Shown: positions 10,390-22,011, counted from the first letter of the stretch. The stretch: DNA of 64,000 nt from Methylobacterium tardum (GCF_023546765.1 NZ_CP097484.1:3070001-3134000); one strand, 5' to 3'. The notes: generated by a model from the letters alone, not told the origin. Made by a program: numbers and translations.

Positions 10390-11193
10390 TTACCCTGGAG
10401 CTCTGAGGTGCCGCATCCGGTCGCCGCCGATGGTGCAGGCGGCGTGGATGAGGGCGAGGTGACTCAGTCCCTGGGGCGTGTTGCCTAGGAAGTCGCCGCT
10501 CTCCGGGTCGACCATCTCGCTCAGGATGCCGACGCCCCGGGGCAAGCCGCGGATCGTGCCGGCGAAGACCTCCTCGGCCTCGTCCTGGCGGCCGAGTTCG
10601 GCCAGCGCTTCAGCCATCCAGAACGAGCAGGCCAGGAACGCGCCCTCCTCCTGCTCGGCACCGGAGTAGCGGAAGAGGAACGGGCCGCGTCCGAGTTCTT
10701 CCAGGACCGCGTCGAGCGTCGAGGACAGCTTGTCCCGTCCGTCGAACCCGAAGCGGACCGCCAGAGCGAGGGAGGCGTCGAGCCGCTCGGTGCCGGGGTG
10801 GAGGGTGTAGGCCTTGCGCGTCTCCGACCAGCAATGCTCCTCGACCCAGGCGGCGATGCGGTCGCGCTCGCGCTGCCAGCGCGGCACGCAGGTGGCCGGC
10901 AGATGCCCGGCCTCGGCGAGCTCGACCGCCCGGGCGAGGCCCTGCCAGGCGCTGATCTTCGACATGGTGTAGTGCTGCGGCTCGCGCAGTTCCCAGATGC
11001 CGGCATCCTTCTGGCGCCGGCGGTCCGCGGCTTGGTCGGCCAGCGCGGACAGCACCGCGGCGCTCCTCTGGTCGAGCACGTTGCCGTCGGCCACGAAAAG
11101 GCAGGCGGTCTCGAAGATGTCGCCGAAAATGCCGTGCTGGTGCTGCAGGGCGGCCGCATTGCCGACGAGCACCGGGCGGGAGCCGCGATACGC
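10390..11193 (-). pseudogene. Glycoside hydrolase family 15 protein, C-terminal fragment
   Basis: About 265 residues match the catalytic (alpha/alpha)6 barrel C-terminal half of GH15 glucoamylase/trehalase-like proteins: SRPVLVGNAAALQHQHGIFG, DAGIWELREPQHYTMSKISA, RGPFLFRYSG and the end FLGNTPQGLSHLALIHAA. The N-terminal half is missing. The homology stops at about 11193, exactly where an unrelated SDR fragment begins on the other strand, so the gene was cut by a rearrangement. The surviving part contains the family Glu region (GIWELRE) but is unlikely to fold alone. Confidence 0.83.
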
Positions 11194-11501
11194 CCAAGCC
11201 CAAGCTCCTGGCCTACTCGGCCACGAAAGGCGCGATCGTGAACTTCACGGGCGGCCTCGCGCAGATGCTCGCCGAGCGCGGCATCCGCGCCAACTCGGTC
11301 GCGCCGGGGCCGATCTGGACGCCGCTCATCCCCGCGACCATGCCGCCCGAGCAGGTCGAGAGCTTCGGCCAGGAGGTGCCGCTGAAGCGCGCGAGCCAGC
11401 CCGCTGAACTGGCGCCCGTCTACGTGCTCCTCGCCTCCGACCAGGGCAGCTACATCTCCGGCGCGCGCTATGCGGTGACCGGCGGCGTGCCCGTCATCTG
11501 A
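11189..11501 (+). pseudogene. Short-chain dehydrogenase/reductase, C-terminal fragment
   Basis: The frame opens at the junction with the GH15 fragment and reads the last third of a YghA-type SDR: LLAYSATKGAIVNFTGG contains the YxxxK catalytic pair, followed by GIRANSVAPGPIWTPLIP and the C-terminal GARYAVTGG. The glycine-rich NAD(P) site and the catalytic Ser are missing. The first usable ATG (11238) lies after the catalytic Lys. Opposed, truncated genes that abut within a few bases indicate an inversion or deletion breakpoint near 11190. Confidence 0.82.
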
Positions 11502-11537
11502 GGGAGGCCGTCGACGCATCACGAGGTACGCGGTGCG

Positions 11538-14242
<2,705 letters not shown>

Positions 14243-14400
14243 TGGAATTCCGGTGTGTGTCCTCCGGGTCGTATCACCGGAGGGCATCGGCCGCGGGGCG
14301 TTCACACGTTCATGACGGCAATGGCCCGATCAGGAGGCTCGGTCGGACATTCGGCGTCTACTCGATAACCGCCATATCGGCGGGATGGGCGCGGTCGCGC

Positions 14401-14703
14401 CTATATGACCGGCATCGGATGCCGGGAAGGCATGCCCGAGTACCTGCTCGGGATGCGAGGGCATCCGGTGTGCGCCTTGCGGTCGGTAAGCCGACGCCGA
14501 AGAGCCTTTCCGAAGGAGGCGATCAGGATCGGGCCGTGACACTCGGGGCAGCGCTTCGGAGCCGTGTTATGGGCACCCATCGCTTCGTTCAGGCATAGGA
14601 CCTGCCAGGAGCCCGCGATCTTCACCTTGAAGGTTTGCGGGTCTAGGCGCGGCGTGAATTCAACTTGTGGGATGACGAAGCTCCGGTGCTTATTGTGCTG
14701 CAC
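14401..14703 (-). CDS. Small zinc-ribbon-like hypothetical protein
   Basis: A 100-residue protein starting MQHNKHRSFVIPQVEFTPRL, with a CPECHG pair and a later HTGCP in a His/Pro/Arg-rich tail, which could give a small metal site. Codon use fits a real gene, and no frame on the other strand competes convincingly. I do not recognise a family function. It stands alone upstream of the MHYT kinase gene. Confidence 0.55.
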   Translation of the reverse strand: MQHNKHRSFVIPQVEFTPRLDPQTFKVKIAGSWQVLCLNEAMGAHNTAPKRCPECHGPILIASFGKALRRRLTDRKAHTGCPRIPSRYSGMPSRHPMPVI

Positions 14704-14798
14704 CAGTCAGAACCGCAGTGCACCATGCCCGTTCCCGACCCCCTATTTATCTGACGACAGCCGGGAACTTGGCAAGACGAAGGTGCGCGCCTGGCGAA

Positions 14799-15350
14799 CT
14801 ACGCTAGGCGGCTGCGTGGTCGGTGCTTCTGCGGGGCCTTGAGTCCCTCGCGACGCCAGATGCGCTGAACCCGGTCCTTGCCCACCTGCCAGCCAGCGGC
14901 CTGCAGCAGCGCGGTGACGCGGCGGTAGCCGTAGGGTTCGTACTCGGACGCCATGGCGATAACGGCGCGGGTCAGCGCATCCTCATCGGCCGGCACGGTG
15001 GGCACGGTGCATTGCGTGCCCCGATGCTGGCCGACGATCCGGCAGGCGTGACGTTCCGAGAGGCCGTACTTCTCCCGGATGCCAGCAACCGCCTGCCGGC
15101 GCCGTTCGAAGGCTACAAGTTTCCCGAGGCGACGTCCGCCAGCACCTGACCCACCAGAGACAGATCGGCCACGAGCCGCCGCAATCGAGCGTTCTCGCGC
15201 TCCAGGTCCTTCATCTTCCGCGCCTGATCCGAGGCCCACACCAGCCGCTCTTCGTCCGTGTGTAGTGGCAGGTCGATGATGACTTGATCGACGATCTGCC
15301 GAGCCCTGCCTCATCCAGGCCGAGCCCGTGGACGAAGTCGCGCAACTGCG
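14799..15350 (-). pseudogene. IS3-family transposase remnant (orfA end plus orfB start)
   Basis: Reading leftward, an OrfA-like coiled-coil end (RKMKDLERENARLRRLVADL) is followed in another frame by the OrfB start (KLVAFERRRQAVAGIREKYG, then SERHACRIVGQHRGTQ, YEPYGYRRVTALLQ and RVQRIWRREGLKAP). The reading stops shortly after, before the DDE catalytic core, so the element is 3'-truncated. A further frame change sits near 15300. It cannot transpose by itself. Confidence 0.78.
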
Positions 15351-15471
15351 CCATCATGCGTTCGACGCCTTCTTGATCGGGATCGGGCTCGCCGATTATC
15401 TCGTTACCAGTTGGATCGAGCGATCGCGACGTCGACCATAGTGCGCTCGTGAACTTGCCGCGGCCGATGTC

Positions 15472-15496
15472 AAAAAGCCCGGCCTCTCGGCCGGGC
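15472..15496 (-). terminator. Rho-independent terminator
   Basis: A perfect 8-bp stem (GCCCGGCC / GGCCGGGC, 15477-15484 and 15489-15496) with a TCTC loop. On the minus strand it is followed by TTTTTG. It lies about 70 bp beyond the porin stop codon and would end that leftward transcript. Confidence 0.8.
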
Positions 15497-15565
15497 AGTT
15501 GGGGTCCCTAAGCACGGGGACATCAAGATCGGAGCTTTGGAGGGAACCGATCCCGATCTGCGGGC

Positions 15566-15990
15566 CTAGAAGTCGCGCTGGACGCGGAAGCGCATCTGCG
15601 AAACCGAGTCCTGCGTCGCGGTGCGGACCGGGCCCCCAGCGTTGATCTGAGCGACACGGGAATAGGCCGTGGGGTCCTTGTCGACGTCGATGACACAGCC
15701 ATTCTTCACGCCGATTTGCGTGTAGAAGGCCTCAACGCCGATATCGAGATCCTTGACCGGCGACCAGATGATCTGCCGCCCGCCACGAACTGGTAGGTGT
15801 CGCGCAAGGCCTGGCTCAGGTTGAAGAACGTGGTGCCGGGCGTGCCCACCGTGTTCGAGCCGAAGCTCGGGCTGCCGCTGATTCCGCTCCCGAGGCTGTA
15901 GATCGCGCCCTGGGCGAGACGCGCGCTCTGCGAGAAGCTCTGCTCGCCGTAGGAGCCGAAGAAGGCCGAGCGCCATTCCGGTGTCCAGTA
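15566..15990 (-). pseudogene. Outer-membrane porin, C-terminal fragment with frameshift
   Basis: Porin beta-strand sequence runs from about 15990 (HYWTPEWRSAFFGSYGEQ, then NLSQALRDTYQF) and continues after a one-base shift near 15780 (QIIWSPVKDLDIGVEAFY) to the C-terminal aromatic residue (MRFRVQRDF, stop), as outer-membrane barrels require for BamA recognition. The upstream two thirds is replaced by an IS256 transposase fragment on the opposite strand. This is a disrupted alphaproteobacterial general porin. Confidence 0.8.
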
Positions 15991-16949
15991 GTGAGTGGGC
16001 GCGGCGCACCCGCAGCCTGGATGCGGTGCTGCCGGAGCTGTACCTGCGTGGCATCTCGACCGGCGACTTTCAGGAGGCGCTGGCCGCCCTTCTGGGTCGG
16101 GATGCCCCGAACCTCTCGCCGGCCGTCATCGCGCGGCTGACCGCGGCGTGGGCGGACGAGGACACCCGCTGGCAGGGCCGCGACATCTCAGCGCGCCGCT
16201 TAAGCCCTTGTCTGGGCCCACGGCGTCTACATGCCGGCCCGCATGGAGGACCGGGCCGAGTGCATGCTCGTGCTGATCGGAGCGACGCCCGAGGGCCGGA
16301 AGGAGCTCGTCGGCTTCCAGGTTAGGGTCCGCGAGAGCGCCCAGAGCTGGCGGGAGTTGCTCGTGGACGTGAAGCGGCGAGGTGTGTCGATCGCGCCCGA
16401 GATCGCGGTCGGCGCCGGCGCGCTCGGCTTCTGGCGGGCCCTGGATGAGATCTTCCCCGGAAAGACCCACCAGCGGTGTTGGGTGCACAAGCCCGCCAAC
16501 GTCCTCGACAAGGTGCCGAAGTCGGTTCAGCCGGCGATGAAGGCGGATCTGCGCGAGATTCATGGCGCCTCGACCCGGACGGCGGCCGAGGCGGCGCTGG
16601 CCGTCTTCGCCGAGAAGTACGGGGCCGGTACCCCCGAGCCGCCGCCTGCCTGACCAAGGACCGGGAGGCGCTGCTGGCGTTCTACGACTTCCCGGCCGAG
16701 CACTGGGATCACCTGCGCAGCTCGAACCCGATCGAGAGCGTGTTCGCCACGGTGCGGCATCGGACCGTGCGGACCAAGGGCGCACTCTCGTCCACGACCG
16801 CCAAGCTGATGATATTCAAGCTGGTGATGGCGGCCTTGAAAACCTGGCGCCGGCTGAAGGGCGAAAACCAGTTGCCGAAGGTCGTGGCCGGCGTCATCTT
16901 CCGCAACGGGACCGAGGTCACCGCGAGCCCAGATCACCGCGCCGCCTGA
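15986..16949 (+). pseudogene. IS256-family (mutator) transposase, degenerate
   Basis: Fragments in three frames match IS256-family transposases: LDAVLPELYLRGISTGDFQE and APNLSPAVIARLTAAW, then VWAHGVYMPARMEDRAECML and ALDEIFPGKTHQRCWVHK, then AFYDFPAEHWDHLRSSNPIE and FATVRHRTVRTKGALS. Frame changes are needed near 16200 and 16625. The N-terminal DNA-binding part is absent, because the sequence starts at the porin junction. The element is inactive. Confidence 0.85.
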
Positions 16950-17014
16950 CCGCCTCCGTCACCTAAAATCCCGCATAGCTCCGGGGCCGAGCGGCCTAAG
17001 CTCAGGAAACCTCT

Positions 17015-17278
17015 ATGACGGATGAGCCTGGTCAGACGCTATTGGACGAGGAACGCGATTGGCTGGCGCGTAAGCTGTTTGCTGAGGTTCGAGCTGAGCG
17101 CCCCGAGGGAAGGCAGGCAGGGCCCTTGCGACTGCTGGCGAAATGGCCGGCGAGGTGCTCCCCGGAATACCTGATTGGCTGCTGGATGCCGGCGACGACG
17201 CTGGGGACGGCGACAACGGGAACTAACTTGGCCGGCGTTCGGCCTCGCGCAACCAAGCATGACCGTGAGCGTTCTTGA
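17015..17278 (+). CDS. Hypothetical protein, possibly frameshifted
   Basis: The frame gives 87 residues starting MTDEPGQTLLDEERDWLARK. The N-terminal ~45 residues look coding. After LRLLAK a neighbouring frame (MAGEVLPEYLIG) looks more natural, so a one-base shift near 17143 is possible. No known domain; it sits just after the IS256 remnant. Confidence 0.35.
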   Translation: MTDEPGQTLLDEERDWLARKLFAEVRAERPEGRQAGPLRLLAKWPARCSPEYLIGCWMPATTLGTATTGTNLAGVRPRATKHDRERS

Positions 17279-17313
17279 GAAAGCGGCGCCGTTCGACGCC
17301 TGAGGCTTCCCCG

Positions 17314-17394
17314 ATGCTCCTGATTGCTTCCCTGGTGGCGGGCACGTTTGTGCTGGCCGGCTCGTTCTCGCTCATCGCTGTGTTGGCGGACTAA
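17314..17394 (+). CDS. Candidate 26-residue single-span membrane peptide
   Basis: ATG 17314 opens a 26-residue peptide that is almost entirely hydrophobic (LLIASLVAGTFVLAGSFSLI) with an acidic end (LAD). Many Rhizobiales carry such tiny membrane proteins, but conservation cannot be checked here. Confidence 0.35.
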   Translation: MLLIASLVAGTFVLAGSFSLIAVLAD

Positions 17395-17472
17395 CCAATG
17401 ATCGGGGGCGGGCCTATCATGAGCCGACTTTTCGTGTCCTCAGAGTAGCCTGTAGAGCTTCGGCACCCCTTC

Positions 17473-17877
17473 ATGCCTCCCATCGCACCGCGGCTTGTGC
17501 TGCTGCTCGCGCTCATGCTGCCCAGCACGGTCTTGGCGGAGACTGCAGCCCTGAACGTGCCGATCCTGCTGCGCGGCTCGATCGGCGACGATGCCTGTCC
17601 TGAGAAAGGCCGCGTCGCCGAGGTTGGATCGGAGCCCGAAGGCTTCCTGCCGGTGCAGAGCGGGCCGGGCGAGGCGCCTTTCCGCGAGATCGGACGCCTG
17701 CACGATGGTGACATGGTTGTGGTCTGCGAGAAGCTCGGGCCGTGGCTGGGCGTGGTCTACGGGGCGGCCCTACTCGGCTGCCGGACGACGATCCTCGTGC
17801 CCGTCGAGCAGACGTACACCGGCCCCTGTGACCACGGCTGGGTCATGGCTCGCAACGTGAATATCGATCCGAAGTGA
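17473..17877 (+). CDS. Secreted small protein, SH3-like
   Basis: 134 residues. A clear signal peptide (PRLVLLLALMLPSTVLA, with cleavage likely after VLA) precedes a ~110-residue mature part with four Cys residues. The segments GPWLGVVYG and CDHGWVMARNVN resemble the end strands of bacterial SH3-type domains, so the protein probably sits in the periplasm bound to the wall or to another protein. The fold assignment is tentative. It converges on a tiny reverse-strand gene. Confidence 0.65.
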   Translation: MPPIAPRLVLLLALMLPSTVLAETAALNVPILLRGSIGDDACPEKGRVAEVGSEPEGFLPVQSGPGEAPFREIGRLHDGDMVVVCEKLGPWLGVVYGAALLGCRTTILVPVEQTYTGPCDHGWVMARNVNIDPK

Positions 17878-17884
17878 TGGCATC

Positions 17885-17998
17885 TCAGCCGAGCAGCCAG
17901 ATGAGCGTCAGCGCGCCGGCCATGAACACGGCGGATGAGCTGAGTATGGCGCTGCCTTCACGATAGTTGAGGATGACGGTGCGGGAAGCTGTGAGCAT
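17885..17998 (-). CDS. Candidate 37-residue membrane protein
   Basis: ATG 17998 opens a short frame with a polar N-terminus (MLTASRTVILNYREGSAI) and one predicted membrane span (FMAGALTLIWLLG, stop). It ends eight bases past the convergent SH3-like gene. Hydrophobic pattern and tight packing support a small gene; function unknown. Confidence 0.4.
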   Translation of the reverse strand: MLTASRTVILNYREGSAILSSSAVFMAGALTLIWLLG

Positions 17999-18129
17999 GG
18001 TGGCGGCTGGATCTGGTGCGACCCGGTCAGGCTGACGCCGAAGGCTTGACCGACATGGGGCACGAAGGTCCATCCACAACCAGAACCCGATCATTGTCGC
18101 GGCCGAGCAACAGTGATGTGCGGCCGGAT

Positions 18130-18288
18130 CTACCCCAATGCGCCTCTGATCGACGGGCGCTTCAAGGCCTCCACGCCTCTGCTCCAGCCTGTCTCTGCAT
18201 CGGGGTTGCGCGGCTCGCGTCCGCGCGGGGCGTGACCATCGACGAGGCACACCAGCAGCGTCAGGGCGAGCCAGACCCGCGCACGCAT
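18130..18288 (-). CDS. Candidate small secreted peptide
   Basis: 52 residues starting MRARVWLALTLLVCLVDGHA, which reads as a signal peptide, followed by a polar Arg-rich end. No competing gene overlaps it. Length and composition alone support it, so it remains doubtful. Confidence 0.25.
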   Translation of the reverse strand: MRARVWLALTLLVCLVDGHAPRGREPRNPDAETGWSRGVEALKRPSIRGALG

Positions 18289-18469
18289 GAGCACAATCCT
18301 TCGGACACAGCGAGTCGTCGGTGTGTGCCGGAATGGTTGCCGTGCGGTTGACGGCAGCGCTGCAATCCACGCGATCCACCGGTCCGGCGCGATGCAGCTT
18401 GGCGGGAACCAGAGGCCGGCCCACGCACTCCTTCGGACCGGCATAGCCGCTGAGAACCGAGGAAACCTG

Positions 18470-18991
18470 ATGCGTCTGTCTTTCGCAGCCTCGCTCGCCC
18501 TCGCGCTTTTGACGCCTGCAGCCCACGCCGCTGAACAGCTGAAGGACGAGGCGGTCACCATCGGCCCGTGGCAGGTCGAGGCCACGTACAAGGGGCAGAA
18601 GTTCGAGCACTGCGTGATGAGCCGTGAGACCACGGACGGCATGAATGTCCGCTTCACGCGCGATGCCGACGGCCTCGATCTGAGCATGAGTTCGGCGAAG
18701 TGGAAACTTGGCCGAGGGAAGAGCTACCCGGTCGAGCTGGCCGCAGGAACGTCGGTGCTAAAGGCCGAGGTCGCCGCCTCGGGTAATGGCGTTTCGGTTC
18801 CGATCAAGGACGATCGGTTCCTCAAGTCGCTCAAGCTTGCCGACAGCCTGGAGGTCAGGGGTGAGGGTTCGACCATCCAGGTCGCGCTGGACAAGAGCGC
18901 GGCCGGCCTGGATCGGCTGGAGAGCTGCTACACGAAGAACCTGGCTCCGACCGAGACAAATCCGTTCGTGGCCCCGAGCAAGAAACCTTGA
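18470..18991 (+). CDS. Periplasmic hypothetical protein
   Basis: 173 residues starting MRLSFAASLALALLTPAAHA, a strong signal peptide cut after AHA. ATG 18470 is preceded by GAGGAAAC. The mature part (GPWQVEATYKGQKFEHCVMS, then SMSSAKWKLGRGKSYPVELA, and a late CYTKN) has an alternating beta pattern and two conserved-looking Cys residues that could form a disulphide. Such proteins are common in Methylobacterium and Bradyrhizobium and lack a known function. Confidence 0.7.
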   Translation: MRLSFAASLALALLTPAAHAAEQLKDEAVTIGPWQVEATYKGQKFEHCVMSRETTDGMNVRFTRDADGLDLSMSSAKWKLGRGKSYPVELAAGTSVLKAEVAASGNGVSVPIKDDRFLKSLKLADSLEVRGEGSTIQVALDKSAAGLDRLESCYTKNLAPTETNPFVAPSKKP

Positions 18992-19087
18992 CCGAACCCG
19001 TCGCCGCTCAATCACCGATGCACCACCATCGTCGCCGATAGAGTTCGTTAACCATGCCCACGCACCCTGCGGGCTCCAGCTCGCAGG

Positions 19088-19465
19088 GTGCCTCGCGTGA
19101 ACCAGGTTCGTTTGATCACCGCCGAGGACTTCGCGGACGACTGCCCAGTGTCGCTCGGGCTCGCGATGCAGCTGACCCGAGCTGAACCCGACGTGCTTCT
19201 CGATCTGCTCGGCGACATCCCAGAGGCGACGCGAGCAAATTTGGCCGTCTGGCTGTACGGGCGCAGCCACACCCGTGAGACGGGCGTTCGAGTTGCCGCG
19301 ACTTGCGAAGGAACGAGCCTGCGCAGGGCTGCCGGGCTCCTAGGCAACCAGCTCTACGACTTGTCCCGCCGACCCTACACGACGTCGAGCTATGGCACTC
19401 ATGGTGGCAGTCGCCGACAGGTCAGCCTCGGCGGGTCGCGCGGCAGCGATCACGCCTTCGCCTGA
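19088..19465 (+). CDS. Hypothetical protein
   Basis: 125 residues starting MPRVNQVRLITAEDFADDCP. Middle helices (DVLLDLLGDIPEATRANLAV) and a C-terminal block (GVRVAATCEGTSLRRAAGLL, then LYDLSRRPY) look coding and may form a small helical domain. The last ~25 residues are less convincing. No domain recognised. Confidence 0.5.
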   Translation: MPRVNQVRLITAEDFADDCPVSLGLAMQLTRAEPDVLLDLLGDIPEATRANLAVWLYGRSHTRETGVRVAATCEGTSLRRAAGLLGNQLYDLSRRPYTTSSYGTHGGSRRQVSLGGSRGSDHAFA

Positions 19466-19495
19466 CGGTCCCACCCCGCTCAGCAGCACATTGAC

Positions 19496-19966
19496 ATGCC
19501 CTTCGTACAAGATCTCCTCGCCCGCTTCCGTCAGATGGTCGCCGCCTATGCCGGCGACGAGGCGCTGATGCAGGCCGGCGTCTCTGCGGCGGCCAACGTC
19601 ATCGTCGCCGATGGCGAGGTGGCGGGCGCGGAGTTTGAGACCGCGCTGACCGGCGTGCTGGCCAGCCCGATCCTGGAGAAGGGCTACGACGTCCTGATGC
19701 TGGAGGAGGCTCTGCACGAGGCGATCGGCCGGGCGCGCACGCGAGCCGGACGGGCGGAGAACCTGCGCCGGGTCGCAGCGATCGCTGGACGGCCTGCAGA
19801 GCAGCGCGAAAGCGTGTTCCTAGTGGCGGCGGAGGTAGCTGATCACGACGGCATCGCCGAGATCGAGGATGCCGCGCTGGCTGAACTCGCCACAGCCTTG
19901 ATCGTCGACAAGGTAGCGCTGCTTCAGGCAGTGGCGGTACGGCCTACGCCAGAGCCGTCGGCTTAG
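19496..19966 (+). CDS. TerB-like helical protein
   Basis: 156 residues. The layout (LARFRQMVAAYAGDEALMQA, SAAANVIVADGEVAGAEFET, VAAEVADHDGIAEIEDAALA) repeats the TerB/DjlA pattern of helical hairpins with acidic DGE/DGI metal-binding-like loops (DG-(E/I)-x3-E). TerB proteins are linked to tellurite resistance and membrane stress complexes; no other ter gene is near. Its 3' end overlaps the end of the next gene on the reverse strand by 23 bp. Confidence 0.6.
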   Translation: MPFVQDLLARFRQMVAAYAGDEALMQAGVSAAANVIVADGEVAGAEFETALTGVLASPILEKGYDVLMLEEALHEAIGRARTRAGRAENLRRVAAIAGRPAEQRESVFLVAAEVADHDGIAEIEDAALAELATALIVDKVALLQAVAVRPTPEPSA

Positions 19967-20183
19967 CATCGTCGTTCTCGACGAGGGTACCGATCAGCTG
20001 CCAGAGCGCACGGTGCTCTGGCGAACCACGATCAGCCGCGAGGAAGACGGATAGAGCAATATCAGTGACGTGCCCGCCCGAAGCCAGGTTGGCCTCGTGA
20101 CGGACGAAGCTGCGACCGTCGGACGGATCGCGCAGCAGGAGCCAGCGGTCACCGTTCGAGCTGACGTAGAGATCGCGGCTCAA
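19944..20183 (-). CDS. Small conserved-looking hypothetical protein
   Basis: 79 residues starting MSRDLYVSSNGDRWLLLRDP, followed by VRHEANLASGGHVTDIALSV and an acidic end. It has the make-up of a compact beta-alpha domain often seen in Rhizobiales genomes. It overlaps the TerB-like gene tail to tail. No function is known to me. Confidence 0.55.
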   Translation of the reverse strand: MSRDLYVSSNGDRWLLLRDPSDGRSFVRHEANLASGGHVTDIALSVFLAADRGSPEHRALWQLIGTLVENDDAKPTALA

Positions 20184-20199
20184 GAGTGGGCCTACTTCG

Positions 20200-20370
20200 T
20201 CAGTGGGCCGCCTGACCGAGGTAGGCGGCGACGCTGGTAACGCGTGATCCGACCATCCGCACAGCCTTGCGCAGATGCTCCTCGGTCACTCCGAAGCGAA
20301 GCGCCCAATGCTCGCGAGCGGCGCGGTCGAACACGTCGATATGGGCCTTATCGTGCAGCTCGGTCGGCAT
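20200..20370 (-). CDS. DUF3606-type small protein
   Basis: The 56 residues from ATG 20370 (MPTELHDKAHIDVFDRAARE, then HWALRFGVTEEHLRKAVRMV, then SVAAYLGQ) match the DUF3606 pattern: a WA-x-FGV-x3-L core followed by a V-x3-V-x6-YLG helix. These are short helical proteins of unknown role in soil alphaproteobacteria. A longer upstream reading exists but has no family similarity, so the shorter start is chosen. Confidence 0.65.
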   Translation of the reverse strand: MPTELHDKAHIDVFDRAAREHWALRFGVTEEHLRKAVRMVGSRVTSVAAYLGQAAH

Positions 20371-20532
20371 GTCTGGATCCAACTGTGCCCTGGCCGTGCC
20401 AGGATTTGGGCTTCCAACCCTGAAGCGCCTTCCTGGTTGCAGCGGCATCTCAGTAATTCGCCGCAATTGGCAGGAACCAGCGCACTGGGTCGGCCCGTTG
20501 TCGAGCACCCTCCTTTTGTCGGCCGGTGCGAG

Positions 20533-20724
20533 ATGGCTGATCCCGGTACCCCAATCCCCAATCCTGGCGGCCCCGATCTGCCGACGCCTGGCGAGCCGCC
20601 GCCAACAGAGCCCGTACCTGGTGACCCGCCTATGCCGGCACCGCCGCCTGATCCTGTGCCAGGTGGCCCTGCTGGGCCAGACCTAGTTCCGGGAGATCCG
20701 GCCGGACCTGGGACGATCATGTGA
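20533..20724 (+). CDS. Small proline-rich protein
   Basis: 63 residues starting MADPGTPIPNPGGPDLPTPG and composed almost only of Pro, Gly, Asp, Ala and Val in P-x-P-G-x-P repeats. It has no membrane segment. Low complexity means the coding call rests on clean start, stop and frame. Similar short Pro-rich proteins occur in methylobacteria; role unknown. Confidence 0.45.
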   Translation: MADPGTPIPNPGGPDLPTPGEPPPTEPVPGDPPMPAPPPDPVPGGPAGPDLVPGDPAGPGTIM

Positions 20725-20823
20725 GAGCATCCGCGTGTCGGTCAGTCGGCCGACTGTAAAGTCGCCGTTAGCTATCCCAATGGAGCGGTTGGAACGGCGA
20801 GCTTGACCGTTTGTTCTGCCGAC

Positions 20824-21204
20824 ATGGAACACTATCGATCCACATTGGCGACCACGGCGATTGCTGTACTCGGGCTGGTGATCGCTGCACACGTCCTTCA
20901 TCCAGGCAACTACGAAAGAGCGGATCGGCAGACACGGGTCGTCGTAATCACCCGCGAGGCGTCGTCTGCGCCGACGATCTGGACTGACCCGCCCCGTAGG
21001 CTGCACGCTAGTGAGCCCGCTTTACTGATGGCGGATAGTAGCGCGCTGCTGGCACACCGCCTGACGATGTCGCTACCTCCCGGGGCGAGAATGGCGCCAC
21101 GGCTGGCCAGCACGCTGGCAGCTCCAATCAGCCCAGACAGGAAGATCGACGCTGACCCGATTGGCAATCTGATCCGGGGGCTCGCTCTCGATCAGGATAG
21201 CTGA
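20824..21204 (+). CDS. Membrane-anchored hypothetical protein
   Basis: 126 residues from ATG 20824. One N-terminal membrane helix (STLATTAIAVLGLVIAAHVL) is followed by a ~95-residue polar, Arg/Pro-rich tail that is probably periplasmic. No domain is seen. A start 21 bases earlier is possible. Confidence 0.5.
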   Translation: MEHYRSTLATTAIAVLGLVIAAHVLHPGNYERADRQTRVVVITREASSAPTIWTDPPRRLHASEPALLMADSSALLAHRLTMSLPPGARMAPRLASTLAAPISPDRKIDADPIGNLIRGLALDQDS

Positions 21205-21233
21205 CGGCTGACCAATCCGCCTCGGCTACGATC

Positions 21234-21302
21234 TTAAGCGTAGGGTCCACCGAACAGGTCACCCACCGCCTTCCTCTGGAACAGCGTGCGCCACCGCCAG
21301 CG
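21234..21302 (-). pseudogene. Duplicate 3' tail of the HNH gene found at 26.1 kb
   Basis: Read on the minus strand, this gives RWRWRTLFQRKAVGDLFGGPYA and a stop. The HNH gene at 26117-26542 ends RRWRTLFRRKALGDLFSGPYS. Nucleotides 21240-21300 and 26122-26182 agree at most positions. Only the tail is present, with no upstream HNH part, so it is a partial copy. Confidence 0.75.
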
Positions 21303-21531
21303 TTGGTGCCCCGGCCGGCCCTGGACCGAAGAAGGGCTGCCGAGGAGCTGCGGGCGACCTCGACCGATCAGCTCAAACGAGAATCCGCGCGGGTTATGGC
21401 GCGGGCTGAGCCATGCAATTGCATCATATGCGCAGACCGACGTGACGAATGAAAGTGTGTTGCAGTCACTTGATAGCTATGCGTGGAATGCAGTTACCAC
21501 ATTGTCGGCTTCGTCATAACGTCGCCGCGGG

Positions 21532-22011
21532 ATGACCGTCCTCGAACTCATTCGCGCCCTGGCTCACGATGCTCCTGTCGGCGTCGTTGTCACCGATGCG
21601 GCGGTCGAGCTGCCCGGACCGACAATCATCTACGCCAACCCCGCTTTCGCGCTTCTCGTTGGGCGTGACCTGGATGACATCGTCGGGCGAAGCCCCCGCT
21701 TCATGCAGGGCAAAGAAACACGTCGGGCCGCGTTGGATACCTTCCGGCGCGCCCTCGTGTCCGGTGAGCGCTTCCACGGTTATCTAACGAACTACCGCGG
21801 TGACGGGACCAAATACCGGGCCGAGATCGATTGCCGGCCGCTGCGAAATGCAGAGGGGCGGATTGAGCACTTTGTCTCGTTTGAGCGCGAGGTGCTGCGC
21901 CGGATCGGCCGCCCCGCGCGGAACGCAGGCGGGCGCTACGATCCCGCAACCGCAAGCAACGATCTGTTAACCGGCGCCCTATGCAACCTCGCTTTGTTCG
22001 AGCACGTATAA
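21532..22011 (+). CDS. Single PAS (LOV-like) domain protein
   Basis: 159 residues, almost all one PAS domain: APVGVVVTDAAVELPGPTII, then YANPAFALLVGRDLDDIVGR, then SPRFMQGKETRRAALDTFR, LTNYRGDGTKYRAEIDCRPL and EGRIEHFVSFERE. This is the layout of LOV photoreceptors (GRNCRFLQG), but the flavin-binding Cys motif NCRFLQ reads SPRFMQ. The photo-adduct cysteine and neighbouring Asn are therefore gone. It has no output domain and may signal by partner binding. It lies upstream of the PAS-MCP gene, separated by AT-rich DNA. Confidence 0.8.
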   Translation: MTVLELIRALAHDAPVGVVVTDAAVELPGPTIIYANPAFALLVGRDLDDIVGRSPRFMQGKETRRAALDTFRRALVSGERFHGYLTNYRGDGTKYRAEIDCRPLRNAEGRIEHFVSFEREVLRRIGRPARNAGGRYDPATASNDLLTGALCNLALFEHV

